A stretch of 64,000 nt of DNA from the NCBI GenBank assembly GCA_032716605.1, contig CM064495.1, positions 46,307,524 through 46,371,523 on the forward strand, written 5' to 3'. Position 1 is the first letter of the stretch. Every line of letters starts with the position of its first letter. The notes beneath the pieces are model-generated. The model had not been told where the DNA came from. It saw only the letters and a program-made list of their open reading frames with translations, and ran no database searches. The translations under genes and the position numbers were made by a program. This document shows, piece by piece, positions 12,386 to 24,570 of this stretch. Source of the DNA: Paralithodes platypus. Lineage: Eukaryota; Arthropoda; Malacostraca; Decapoda; Lithodidae.

Positions 12386-12659
12386 CCAGGAGGTTAGGTT
12401 TACCAGCTATGTAAATATAGTAGTGAACATTTGGTTTAGTCTGTGCTCAAAAATCCATTTTCTTTAGCAGGCCATACACTAAACAATTACCCACTTTTCA
12501 CAGACAAATACACAAGCAATCTGTCAAAGATGCAAATAGCGGGGGTGTGGGGGCGGCAGCCCCCACCCATAATACTAGGATAGGTTAGGTAAGGTTGTTA
12601 GGTTAGGCTAATGTCCTTTCAAAGGGGTATAGGCTTGTAAACACTATGATAGCTTAACA

Positions 12660-13080
12660 TGAGCCAAAATCGAAATTAGGTTAGTGTAATTTGTTTACTC
12701 TTAAAGCTCGCAAAATCAGAGCCAACTTTTCCCAAAACTTGGCTCGGGTTTTCCAAAATTCGGGTTTTATGGCTTTGCAATTTCGGGAAACCTGAGCCAA
12801 ATTTCTAAATGAGGTTACTGTCATTTGTTTGTCTACAAACTCGCAAAATCCGAGCCAGCTTTGGCCAAAACCTGGCTCGGGTTTTCCAAAATTCGGGTTT
12901 TATGGCTTTGCAATTTTGGGAAACCTGAGCCAAATTTCTAAATGAGATTACTGTCATTTGTTTGTTTACAAACTCGCAAAATCCGAGCCAGCTTTGGCCA
13001 AAACTTGGCTCGGGTTTTCGAAATATTGGGTTTTAGGCCTTTGAAATACCTTCAAACCCGAGCCAAGTTTTGCTTGAATA
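12660..13080. repeat. 133-bp tandem repeat inside the Merlin-like element
   Basis: About three copies; 'CGCAAAATC' recurs at 12,709, 12,842 and 12,974. Each copy contains GGCTCGGGTTTT facing AAACCTGAGCC, so every unit is itself a small inverted repeat. Confidence 0.85.
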
Positions 13081-13298
13081 CGTTTGTATCGCCGTTTTAC
13101 ACATTTAACCCCTCATTTTCCCTGTACTTCATAGCCCTCCCCACTATCGGGCGGCGTGTCTTAAGATCGTTGTATAATGGGGAAAACGGTTTCGCCGAGG
13201 GTTCTAATTATTTCTAAACACTATATATTGATGAAAACTAACAGGGAAAAATAAAAAAATCCATGGGAAAATTGGTGACCAATAAATGGAGTTTTTCC

Positions 13299-13515
13299 CA
13301 AGATATTGGGGGGTGGAGGAGGGGGTAAAATAGGGAGAGGAGAGTTCTGCTTAAGCTATATACTTCAATTATTTTTCTTTAACTATCCTTTCTACGACTA
13401 CATATTTTCTAAACTAATTCTTAATCTAGCTCTAGCTGTTTCTGGAGAAGTCACCGGTGCACAGGTGAGCTGGCTTGAAAAAGGGACAGCAACTCCACAA
13501 AAAGAAGAAGAGAAG
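13299..13515 (+). mobile_element. Non-LTR retrotransposon 3' end (copy 1, right part)
   Basis: Resumes the LINE sequence after the transposon and matches 19,788-20,005: 'GGGGGGTGGAGGAGGGGG', then 'TTCTGCTTAAGCTATATAC', ending at 'AACTCCACAAAA' and a GAAGAA tail. The 3' tail is a short GAA microsatellite rather than poly-A. Confidence 0.8.
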
Positions 13516-13582
13516 CCTATTCTGAAAGAAAGAAAGAAAGAAAGAAAAAAAAAATCAGCAACAACGTAAGGTTCCCCAATAA

Positions 13583-13585
13583 ATC

Positions 13586-13680
<95 letters not shown>
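13583..13680. repeat. (AAAT)n then (AT)n microsatellite
   Basis: About 35 bp of AAAT units run directly into about 64 bp of AT. Confidence 0.95.
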
Positions 13681-13683
<3 letters not shown>

Positions 13684-13689
13684 CTTGGG

Positions 13690-15285
13690 AATTCATTGTC
13701 GAGGCTACTTTAATGGAGAATTTTCACCCACATGGTGGAAGTCACCGATCAGGATGTGTTTGCAGTATCAATTAATATGCACTTCATACACAACACCCAA
13801 CAAACGATTTAGAATGTCATTATCACTGGCTGAAAATCATCTTCCAGATTTCCGGGATTCTTCTATGAGAATTATAAAGACAATTTAACAGTTTTGATTA
13901 TCTGGAGTGTGTCTACTTGGCCTTTTGTAGCGCGAGCAATAGTAAACAGTGTTGCAAGACCGTTAAAAAGTTAACAGTGATGTTATCTCTAATCAAGTAA
14001 AGTTATCTAGCATCAAATTTAAGCTTGGTATCATTAAATAGTTGTTAAAATTATTACAAAAAGGTATGTGGCAAATGTCAATGTTTATACTTCTGATGTT
14101 TTATCGTGGAATAAACTATAGGTATGGTAAATGGATAGATGACACTGCTTGGTCAAGAATTATCAATTATAAAACAATTGATCTGACAAAAAGAACATTA
14201 ACTGTATTAATAGACTGCAATCAAATGACACTTATGTTGAGTGGTAGAATGTACTGTACAGGCTCTCTGCCTATGCCCGAGAGAGAGTAGTTGGAATATA
14301 GGCTAGGGGAACAAAAAAATCAACTCAAATATTGTCCAGGGTTAGGTAATCCTAAAGTGGAAAAATTTACTGCATAGCCTACTCCATGCCTTCCCCGAGA
14401 TGACATAAATGTACACTAAATAAATACTAATATCAATCAAACCTAGGCTATTAATGTTAATGTTAATATGTATCTACAGATTAATCAAAATAAGTAGCCT
14501 ACAGTGATATCAGTATTATGTACAAAATACAATTAGGCAATCCCCGAAAGTTAAACTACGAACATTGTTTCCTATTATAATATATAAGAGCCGCGATGCG
14601 TTTAATGTAATAAATATCAACAATTCTGTGTCTGCATTGTTATCTGAAATGCCGGTCAATATACAGGAGGCGCTACAATATTGGTAAAAAATTAAGCTCA
14701 ATAGCATGTGATTAAGCGATTTTTCTCCAAATTGTTGATGTAGGTGTCAATCACGAGACACCATAACCATAGTTTGCACCAAGTACTGTTTTCGGTGTTA
14801 TGATGTGCAAGAGGCTGGGTGCTAGGCTATACCAATATCGCCGGGTTACTATGACGATATGCATAGTAGGCTATACAGATAATGTTGTTACACAACAGTG
14901 TGAGCGTATTCTCTGTCCAGCTGTTATTACTGTCACTTGTGCAGGCTCGTTTTAGGCCTATTTATACTTGAACAAACATTTATTTGTGTCTGTAGCCTAT
15001 ACGTATTTCAAAATCTGCATTATGGCATAATCTTGACCTAATTAACCAGGAACTGCTAAGCTACCGGTATACAGTACTATATAGTAGCCTACCCTGACAA
15101 GCCAAAGCAGTACAGCTGACATTTCGGTTGTAAGAGATAAGGAGCAAGAGTTATCTGCCAAGAATTTGATTTGTGTCCTATATTAGAGTCCTATTTCACA
15201 TATTTGAGCAAACTTTCGAAGCCTTTGGACTACCTTATAAAATACTACGGTTGCGATTCACCTAATACTAACGCAGAATACAGGA

Positions 15286-15290
<5 letters not shown>
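13690..15290. other. Non-coding stretch
   Basis: No gene recognised. At 14,248-14,300 a block 'CAGGCTCTCTGCCTATGCCC' plus 'GTAGTTGGAATATAG' matches 26,218-26,265, so this is a fragment of a dispersed retroposon. The rest shows no structure I can name. Confidence 0.4.

Positions 15291-15292
<2 letters not shown>

Positions 15293-15323
<31 letters not shown>
15293..15323. repeat. Poly-A run, 31 bp
   Basis: Pure A run. It could be a retroposon tail, but no element was recognised to its left. Confidence 0.9.
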
Positions 15324-15324
<1 letters not shown>

Positions 15325-15425
15325 ACTGGAACTTGTGACAGCAGCGGAGAACCTGAGGGTAGGTAGGCTCAAGATATAGGCTAGCCTAGCCTATACAGTT
15401 CATATACCTTGGCTGAGCTGTAGCG

Positions 15426-15634
15426 CCCATGCCTACGGTGACCGGTCAACTCAACCAGTAACCATTTCAACCAGTAGCTCTCAACCAGTACCAAATCAAC
15501 CAATACGGTTAGGTTAGGTTAGTACTATATTTTGGCACTGGTTTGGTTGGTCTGGGTTAATTTGGCACTGGTTGAGAGCTACTGGTTGAAATGGTCTACT
15601 GGTTTAGATGACATGGAACCCATGCCTACAGTGG
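15426..15634. mobile_element. Palindromic MITE-like element with 15-bp flanking direct repeats
   Basis: The left arm (about 15,446-15,510) has CAACCAGTAACCATTTCAAC and AGTAGCTCTCAACCAGT; the right arm (about 15,553-15,605) is its inverted counterpart. The element is bounded by CCCATGCCTACGGTG (15,426-15,440) and CCCATGCCTACAGTG (15,619-15,633), a direct repeat with one mismatch. The short TTAGG run in the loop is only three units. No coding. Confidence 0.65.
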
Positions 15635-16027
15635 AAACGTAAAAGTATCTGGGATCGACCAGAAGACACCATTGTTTGGGTTGTTTTTAATTTTAATTTA
15701 ATTTTTTCACAATACGGTATAGGCTAAGCTATATTAGTTTCTTAAAAGTTACTGCGGATTTCAAGCATTAGGTAGCCTACTAGATTTGTGTAAAAGTGTA
15801 TATTTCTGTCCATTGTTGTATTGTGAATGTATTTGTTAGGCCTAGGCTAGTTACATAAAAGTAAAGTGCCGGTACTTAAAAATGTAGGCCTATCTATAAT
15901 TTCTATCTAAAATGCATATAATGTAGCCTAATCGAATCTAGTTTAACCCAGGGTGTCAATCCACAAAATATGAATTGTGTTATCATTATGGTTTATTATT
16001 TTGTTATCATTATAGCGCGACGGAGCG

Positions 16028-16087
16028 GCGAGAGCTCTAGGAGGGTCGGGGGGGGGGGCATGCCCCCGGACCCTCCTAGAGCTCGCG
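16028..16087. repeat. Long G/C-rich hairpin
   Basis: GAGCTCTAGGAGGGTC with a G run faces a C run with GACCCTCCTAGAGCTC, around a CATG centre. It is a near-perfect stem of about 25 bp, preceded by 'GCGCGACGGAGCGGC'. Confidence 0.8.
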
Positions 16088-16099
16088 CCTTCGGCCCCC

Positions 16100-17040
16100 C
16101 CCCACGTGATTTTGTTGTGAGAATTTAGGTGTCTAAAACAGTATTTCCTGCAATCAAGATGGAAAATATGGAAACCAAAATTATGTCAATTTACCTTTTT
16201 TGTTTCTTTAAACAAAAAAAAAAGGGTTAGAGGAGTTTCTGTTATCATTAGGCCCTATACAAAAAGTTCATTTGCGTTATCACTCAAAAAAACAGCGTCG
16301 TTTGACACCCTGGTTTAACCTACCGATAATATAGCCAAGAACAGGTTAGGCTAACTTGTAAATGGCGGAAAATATTAATACTAAATAAAAAATACAAGAA
16401 AATATCCCGAAATTGGTAGGCCTATTGCTGACAGTAAAAAGTCGTCGGAACACCACAACCGCGACTAGCTTAAGTTCATTTGGTGAATTGCAAATGGTTA
16501 CTCTTGAGCAGCATGATGTGCGCAGGGATGGGCCCAACATCATCACAGATTTACTGTGATGTACAGCCTACCATAAAGCACAATAATGTTCCGCGAAAGT
16601 ATGCACGTAGAGCTGTAGCTACTTGTTGTCAAGCCATCACGGGAAATTTGTGTAGGCCTAGGCTAAGTTCAAACGTTCTTGTTTTTCTTCAACACAAAGT
16701 CAACTTGCACTTCTACTTCCCAAATGTATACGTTGTTTAATCTGCATTATGGCATATCGATCTATTTTACCAGGAACTGTCATGATAATAAAGTACAGAG
16801 AAAAGTCGATGCAGTACAGGTGTCATGGCCGTAGAGACGAGGAACAAAATAATTTCTTCTAGGGATTTCTAAAATTCAACATCATATAGTCACGTTTCCC
16901 TTTTAAATCATACCTTAGCAAACTTTCGAAGCCTTTATACTGTCTTACCTTTCATTATGGTTGAGATTTGCTTATTATTTACGTGAATTTGCGGATATTT
17001 AATGCACAAGAAAAAACACACCACTGTTACGTAAACGAAA
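16100..17040. other. Non-coding stretch
   Basis: Overlapping short open frames on both strands near 16,346-16,740 show no family resemblance. No RNA or transposon ends were recognised. Confidence 0.4.
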
Positions 17041-17160
17041 CTGACAGACTCAGGCCTGAGGGACAGGGCATTCTGGGTAATATCAGCCCGCTCATCTGTC
17101 CGCTGATTGGATGATGCTGGAGCTGCTCGCGTGCGTGTGATTGGTTGTTGCCGAATTTGT
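17040..17160. promoter_or_regulatory. Possible promoter island (ZNF143-like site and two inverted CCAAT boxes)
   Basis: GGCATTCTGGGTAATATC (about 17,068-17,085) resembles a ZNF143/Staf site. It is followed by CTGATTGGATG and GTGATTGGTTG, both reverse CCAAT boxes, in a locally GC-richer stretch. No clear transcript start or donor is visible, so this is weak. Confidence 0.25.
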
Positions 17161-17930
17161 TTTACGTGAACCCGGATATTATATTCTTATATAACTATTG
17201 TGCTATGAAAGATAGTTTTGATGGCAGTAATATATTTACTAGACTTATGACGCACAGTAGACTATGTTTCACCGTCTAAATTAAAGGGAAGTGTAGGAAA
17301 ATAATGTTATCACGGATTATCGTATCTAGCTAGCCCTAGGTCCTTCTCCCAGAACTCACGCAGGTTAGAAGATTGCAAGATGGTGTGTGGGTATTGTTGA
17401 GGGTGTGCGAGTGTTTTTGATGATGCGTGGGTGTTGTTGATTTCAAGTCGCTCTGACACTTCGTTTCGTCGGTCCTATAACGGCATGGAGGCATCTCGGA
17501 CCAAACTCGGTGACAAGCGTGAGAAGCATGTCAAGCAACCAACACCTCGAACTCCTCCCCACACCACACACAGCGCGCAGGTCTCCCACGCAGTCCTAGC
17601 AACCCACACCTGTCCCTAGCAACCAACTCTTCCCCACCCCACACCACACAAACTGGCAGTCTGTCACACACAAATGCAGCCATGATAAACATGCAATTTT
17701 GTACAGGCTATTGCCCTGAAGTAAGTTTGATTTACACCATTTGGTGCTTCAAAACCAAAAGTATAAGTAGACATAAATACTGTAGGTGTTGTTGCTTCTG
17801 ACCAAAATATGATCTCCCAAACCCTCGGCTTGCCCTCAGCCTAAACAGCGACGGAGGGTCCACGGAACCCTGGCACTGCTGATGCACCAGTTCATAGCAA
17901 ACGGCGAGGTGTGTGGGTTAAAATTGGAAA
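17160..17930. other. Non-coding stretch before LINE copy 2
   Basis: Low-complexity CCCACACCACACA words near 17,550-17,650; nothing else recognised. Confidence 0.4.
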
Positions 17931-20005
17931 CAAAAAATTGGAAACAAAAAAAGTAAGGCACTATGGGATAACGGTAATAAACATAATAAATAAGATATTT
18001 TATGGGATACTAAAGGAGAGGGTAGAAGAGTATGTAGAAGAAAGGATCCTACTTAGTGAAGAGCAAAATGGGTTTAGGAAGGGGAGAAGAGGAACAGACA
18101 ATATATTTATATTAGATGAGATTATAGAGAAAGGGCAAAGCAAGGGAAATGTGTGTTTATAGTGTGTTTGGATGTGGAGAAGGCATATGATAAGATTAGT
18201 AGGGGAGTTGCAGAAGCAGTGATGGAGAAACTAGGAGTGAGTAGGAAGATAAGGAACATGATAATGAATATGTATGAAGGGGCGGAGACAGAGATTGTGT
18301 GGAAAAATATTGCAGTGAAAGGAATCAGGAGAAGGAAAGGGTTAAGGCAGGGATGTAACCTGTCACCACTAATTTTTGCAATGTGCATGGAGGAGTTGGT
18401 GAGGAGAATTAAGAGTAAGGGTCAAGGAGTGAAAATAGGGCAGTATAGGCTAGCAATTCTGACGTTTGCTGATGATGTTGTGTTGATAGCAGAGACAGAG
18501 GAAGATATGGGGGAAATGTTACAGGAGGCGGAAAGGTTTGGCAGAGACCTTAGAAATGAAGTTCAGTGTAGAGAAAAGCAGTATGATAGTAGTAAATGGA
18601 CCAGAGGCAGTAGAAATGAGGATAGGAGGGGAAAGAATAGAAACAAGGGAGGAAGTGAAGTATTTAGGGGTATGGATAGGGAGGGAAGGGCGACAAAGGA
18701 CAATGAATGAGAAAATCATGAAGGTTGAGCAGTGTAGTGGGAAACTGTGGAATGTGACAAAAACCAGAGTAAATAAATATAAAATAGTAAGAGAGGTGTG
18801 GAAGGACTTTGAAGTGCCGAGAATAATGTACGGGATGGATGTGAGAGGGAGTACAGGGGGAGAAATAAATAGACTGGAGACGGGACAAAATAAAATAGGA
18901 AGAATGGGGTTAGGAGCAAGAAGGTGGACAGCAAATGAAGCTGTGAGAGGGGAGATGGGATGGAGTACGTTTGAGGAAAGAGTGGCGAAGGCAAAGTTGA
19001 GGTACAAGAGTAGGTTGGAGGAGATGGAGGATCATAGGTGGCCAAGGAGAGTGAATGAATGGGGGGAGGGGAAGAGTAGATGGGCAAAAGAGTGTAAGAG
19101 AAAACTGAAAAAAATAGGAGTGAAACAAAGAAGGGTGGGAGAGATGTAGGGAGTAATGCAGGACTAGGTCAGGGAAGGAGACTAGAGAAAGAGATAGGAA
19201 CGAGAGTGAAGGAAGTAGGAAGACAGGAATGGAAGAGATATATGGAGAAGAAAAGTACACTGATAAGATATAGAAGCAAGGGGAGACCGAGAAAAGAGGA
19301 GTTCTATGACGGAAGTTGGGGAGCTGAACTACTGTTTAAGGCTAGGGCAGGAGCATTAGAGACAAATAGGAGAACATGGAGGTGGAATGGGGGGGTGAAA
19401 GAGTGTCTACAGTGTGAGGTGGGAGGGAGGAGAGTGGAGGAGACAATAGAACATATAGTGACAGAGTGCCAGGGGTATGCAGAGGAGAGAGGTGGGTTGG
19501 AAAATGAGTTGAAACGGGTGGTAGGGGAGAGGGAATGGGAAGAGCAGAAAGAGGAGGAGGATGAGGGTGTAAAATTTGTGTTAGGTCTCGGGACAGAAGA
19601 GGGGGTAGATGGGGAAATGGGGAAAAGAATGAAGGTAGTGAAAAGATTCCTGGAGCAGGTGTGGCAGAAGAGAAAACGGAATAGAATAGAATAGGGTGAG
19701 GGGGGAGAAGGGGACCAGAGCGGGGGAGGAAGAAAAATGAGATTAAATAGTAGAGAGGGTAAAAGTTAAATTAAGGTAAGGAGAGAACAAGATATTGGGG
19801 GGTGGAGGAGGGGGTAAAATAAGGAGAGGAGAGTTCTGCTTAAGCTATATACTTCAATTCTTTGTCTTTAACTATCCTTTCTACGACTACATAATTTCTA
19901 AACTAATTCTTAAATCTAGCTCTAGCTGTTTCTGGAGAAGTCACCGGTGCATAGGTGAGCTGGCTTTGAGAGGGGACAGCAACTCCACAAAATGAAGAAG
20001 AAGAA
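17930..20005 (+). mobile_element. Non-LTR retrotransposon, 5'-truncated (copy 2), RT plus C-terminal Cys/His motif
   Basis: The coding part runs through several frames. 17,935-18,162: RT start (GITVINIINKIFYGILKER, then SEEQNGFRKGRRGTDN). 18,153-18,540: the catalytic part with CLDVEKAYD, RRRKGLRQGCNLSPLIF and the active-site box FADD (18,465-18,476). 18,541-19,149: thumb/connector with FSVEKSSMIVVNG and YLGVW. 19,150-19,694: basic C-terminus with C-x2-C and H-x3-C (CLQC ... EHIVTEC). The frames imply at least three frameshifts, one explained by a roughly 10-bp deletion near 19,143 relative to copy 1. The 3' UTR ends in a GAAGAA tail at about 20,005. The endonuclease end is missing. The clade is uncertain. 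Confidence 0.85.
19788..19795. other. Empty target site of the Merlin-like insertion
   Basis: CAAGATAT occurs once here in LINE copy 2, whereas in copy 1 it is duplicated around the 1,988-bp insertion. Confidence 0.85.
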
Positions 20006-21220
20006 GAAGAGGGTTGATAGGTCCATCATATGTAGCTAGGGTGAAAATGCAAGGCAAACAAAATAAACAAGGAGGACAGAGGGGGTGACAGGGAGGACGA
20101 CAGGGGATTTACCCTTACTTATCAAGAGTTATTTCCATTAACTCCTTCAGACATATTATGTTCCAATAAGTCCGAGGAGGCGGTTGACATAGCTGTTCAG
20201 TCTTGAATTTGGCTCATGAGTGTTGTCGAAGCCTTACATATTTCTCTATTTCCATCCACCAGAATGCTGTTTATTGTGATGTATCATATGTCAATGGAAA
20301 GAGGAATATTTATAGTACATGAAAAAAAATAAAAAATAAAAATAAATCGAAATATGAAAGTGTTAATGAGTCCGGAATACAATTATTTCCCATGTAATTG
20401 TCTTCACACTGTCTTATCTCTAAATTGTGAGTGATGACCATATATTTTGTTTTGCTCAAATAATAGTATTTTTTCTGCTCTTTCCAAATCTGAAAACAGA
20501 AATGGTTTATCTTTAATAGTTCTCAAGCAGTAATCGAAAAAAAAAATATACGATTTTGATTGATATGGTTTATAACATTTTTGATTTATTTCGTTGCTAC
20601 GAAGTGTATGGTTTTAAATTTAGGCTGTATGAATACGGCAAATAATGCTGATGAGTATAACAAAAAATAGAAGTTCCTACGACAAATACTTTTTGCGCTA
20701 TGAATATTTAAAATGAAGAGCCAAAATCCGAATATTTACGCTTCACCCGTCTCTGTTCCGCCGACGCTAGCCGGGTTCCGAGCTGTTCCCCACCTTGTCG
20801 TTGCATTATTTGCTCGGATACGTATATAACTGTATATATCACCGGAATCGGAAAATTGTGCCCTTTCTAATGGTGAAAACCAAAATAATATAGCGTAATT
20901 GGCTTGTGAGCTATGCGCAATTGTTTCCATGCATTGTTATTGTTATGAAAATATATGAGAATGTTTATACAGTTGTATATCTTTGCCACAATATACAACA
21001 CTTTTATATAATTTTCCTTGCCAATAATTGTATAATGTTCATAGAAGACATGTCAGTCATGAAGGTTGTCAATTTTGCTTACCTGGTAGGGTCACAACCC
21101 TTTCCAACGAGAAGGGAAATGGCTCCTGGGTTGACACTGAAAAAAAAAAACAAGAAAGCCAGTTTATCTTCAGGTAATAAATTCAGAAATAATTCTATTG
21201 TACACGTAAATAAAATAAAG
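20005..21220. other. Non-coding AT-rich stretch
   Basis: No gene, RNA or transposon end recognised. Confidence 0.4.
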
Positions 21221-21223
21221 TAA

Positions 21224-21570
<347 letters not shown>

Positions 21571-21749
21571 GAAATATGTGCAAATTTCCAAGCCACCCAA
21601 AGAGGTACTGCACTTGACTCGTTATTTTTTTAGAGTGGTTTCCCCAGGAGGCCTATATCCACTGTAATGCAAGAAATTTACTTGTGCTTTTTATTTATTT
21701 ATTTTATTTTATTTTTGTATTTTTGTATTAGTTTTTTTTTAGTTTTATT

Positions 21750-21960
21750 ATAATGATGAATGAATGAAGGTGGGCCCCGAACCTCTGAAGTGATGATTGA
21801 ATGAATGATTGAATGAATGAATGAAAGGGTGATGAAGGTGAATGAAAGGGTGATGAAGGTGAATGGAAGAATGCATAAAGACTGAATGAATGAATGGGTG
21901 ATAGTGACTGGAAAGGAATAATGAAGGTGAATAGGAGAATGCATAAATGAATGAATGAAT
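21750..21960. repeat. Degenerate GAATGAAT-type minisatellite
   Basis: Units such as TGAATGAATGA and GGTGATGAAGGTGAATG recur irregularly. Confidence 0.75.
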
Positions 21961-22011
21961 CGTGCACAAATCCTGGCTATATAAGGACATCTGCATCGAG
22001 TCGATGGAACT

Positions 22012-24570
22012 GATTTTTTTTTTTTTTTTTTTTTTTTTAAGAGACAATGAACGGAGGAAGGAAAAACACAGATAAAACAAAAAGGTCCATGTGCCTAAAG
22101 GCATCCTCCATTCATAAAATGTTTGTAACAACTGGATTTAAACATTTGTAGATTGTAAGTTTGTGGAAAGCAATTCGAGGGAAGTGAATTCCAAAGAGTA
22201 GTAGCTCTGGGGATAAATGAATTCTGATAAGCAGAAGTTCTGCATTGTGGAGGAGAAAGTGTAAATTCATGGGCGCTCTCAGCTGCCCTAGTTCTACGGG
22301 GAAAGATGTGGAGAGGCGGCACAATTGAAGCAAGTTCCTCGGAACAATTGCTGTGAAAATATCTGTAGAATAATGCAAGGGATGCAACGTTTCTTCGTAT
22401 GGATAATGTAGGAAGGTCCTGTGTGATTGCAGGGTTATTGATTAATCTAATAGCTTTATTTTGAATTTTGTCCAACTGCCTCAATGCAACCACTCCACTT
22501 CCACCCCACAGAGGTGAACAGTAATCCATCTGAGAACGCACATGACTTTTATATATCACGGCCAACTGCTCGTCAGTGAAGAATTCTCGAACTCTGTACA
22601 GGAGTCCCAGTTTTTTAGAGGCATTCTTAGCAATGCTTCTAACATAATGTGTCCAGCTCAAGTTAGTAGTTAATGTTACACCGAGAATGTCAATACTAGG
22701 GGAAGTGGGAATATTTACATCATTAAAAATATATGGGAGTCAGTGAGATTCTGTCGGTTAGAAAATTGAATGTACTTGGTTTTCTGTGCATTAAAGGAAA
22801 CTAGATTCTTTTGTCCCCATCCATCAATTCTAGAAAGGTCCTGGTTCAGAGAAATTGCAGTGTTTATTTTTGAATTTATAAGATCGGGTTGGGTGAAAGA
22901 ATTGGTAAATGTGAAGGAACTGTGGAGTGTTGAGTCATCTGCGTAGGAATGTATTGGATTATGAGTGGTAGATATGAGATCATTGATATGAATGAGGAAC
23001 AGAATTGGGGCCAAAACTGATCCCTGGGGAACACCAGCATTTATTGAGTGAAATTGAGAATAAAGGCCATCTACCATTACACGTATTTTTCTGTTATGAA
23101 GATAAGAAGAAATTAGTGGAACTAATGATGCAAGGCCGTAGTGTGACATCTTCGACAATAAGGATTGATGCCAGACTCTATCAAATGCCTTTGATATATC
23201 CAGTGCTATTGTATGTGTTTCACCATGTTGGTCTGTAGCTTGGTTGATTTGATGCGTAAGAAGGCATAGCATGTCTGCAGTTGATCGACATCGTCTAAAA
23301 CCATATTGCCTATCACTGATTAATTTATTATTCTCAAGATGCTTAATTATGTGATTATTTAATATAATTTCAAAGACTTTACCAAGAGTGGAAGTTATAG
23401 CTATTGGTCTGTAGTTTGATGGATCTGAAGAGGCACCTTTTTTAGGAACTGGATGGATGTTTGCTTCTTTCCAGGGTACTGGGAAGCATGAGGTATGAGT
23501 ACACAGACGGAAAAATTTTGCCAATACAGGAGCGAGCACCAAGGAGCAATTCTTAAGTACTATTGGAGGAATTTCATCTGGACCAGGAGCCTTATCTACC
23601 GAGAGATTCTGCAAAATAGTTTTGACATGTCTGGTGTGGATCTTAAGTGAGGGAATTTCAGGCGAATTAAAATTAAGTACAGGGACATCTTGATTTATTT
23701 CATCTAAGGTTGAGTTGGTGGAGAAAATATCCGCAAGAAGGTTAGCTTTTCCTCGTGGGTCACTTACAAGATTGCCAGTCGGAGATTTTAATGGTGGAAT
23801 GGATGAAGCAGTAGTGAAGTTGGATTTAAATGAGTTAAGAGTAGACCAAAATATTTTGTTATCATTTGGATTATTTAGAAGTTTATTTGCCTGCTTGTGG
23901 AGAAAGTTTGATTTAGTTAGGTTTAATACAGTTTTGGCATGATTTCTGATGTTTCTAAAGTAATTAAAGGCTTCATGTGTTTTTGATCTTGTGTATGCAT
24001 TGTAGGCTATTGCTTTTTGTTCAGTTACTCTAGCACAATTATGGTCAAACCATTTAGGTGAATTAGATCTTTTACTGTACTTTTGATGAGGAATAAAAGT
24101 TTCCATTCCAATTTTTACAAAATCTTGTATGTGGCTCAAGGTGGAGTGTGCATCATTAGAAAAGAAAGAGGTCCAGGGAATATCAATAAAGAAACCTTGA
24201 AGACCCTCCCAGTCTGCCCTATCGTAATGCCATTTAGTCACCAAAACAGGTTCAGAGTGGGAAGGTGTGGTAGGTGATAGACAGGTGGCCTGTATCAGAC
24301 AGTGATCAGAAGATCCAAGCGGGGACCTCACTGTAACATCATAATTTTCTGAATTGGTTGTTAAAAATAAGTCCAGTAGGTGGGAATTATGATTAGGATT
24401 ATCTGGTACACGGGTGGGTTGGTTGACTAGTTGAGTGAGATTAAATGAGTCTGCAAATAGCTCACATTCAAGACCAGCATCATCAGTCCTGGCTGAATGA
24501 GTGAGCCATTCAACATTATGGACATTAAAATCACCCAACACAGTGATTTCAGAAGAAGCATTTAAGTTGA
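22012..24570 (-). mobile_element. CR1/Jockey-type LINE, 5'-truncated, nearly intact 3' part
   Basis: Minus strand. It starts inside the AP-like endonuclease domain (VLGDFNVHNVEWL, LLDLFLTT, then PLGSSDHCLI with the SDH catalytic motif). It continues through reverse transcriptase: HPVPKKGASSDPSNYRPIAI, QYGFRRCRSTADM, ALDISKAFDRVWH, NAGVPQGSVLAPILF, active site YADD at 22,945-22,934. A single frameshift near 22,715 moves to a second frame (22,661-22,095) with the C-terminal DYCSPLWGG ... LDKIQNKAIRLI segment and a stop. A roughly 55-bp 3' UTR is followed by a poly-A tail, seen as T at 22,013-22,039. One frameshift in about 820 codons suggests a young copy. The exact clade is not resolved. Confidence 0.9.

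Larger units (their letters stand above)
11311..13298 (+). mobile_element. Merlin-like DNA transposon (defective), 1,988 bp
   Basis: Inserted in the 3' region of LINE copy 1. The ends carry a 24-bp perfect inverted repeat (core ATTTATTGGTCACC, left 11,316-11,339, right about 13,269-13,292) offset by 5-6 unmatched terminal bases, and an exact 8-bp duplication flanks the element. An open frame at 11,715-12,134 has C-x2-C, a further Cys and a W-R-C segment (SCKICSNEC ... DQWRCG), resembling the N-terminal zinc ribbon of IS1595/Merlin-type transposases; 8-bp duplications are usual for Merlin (established). No DDE core is visible, so it is defective. hAT or P elements also make 8-bp duplications and remain alternatives. 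The interior holds a 133-bp tandem repeat. Confidence 0.65.

Noticed and set aside
15508..15530. Arthropod telomere repeat (TTAGG)n
   Set aside because: Only about three units inside a palindromic element.
18519..19260. Long minus-strand Leu/Ser/Pro-rich frames
   Set aside because: Antisense shadows of the purine-rich LINE coding strand.
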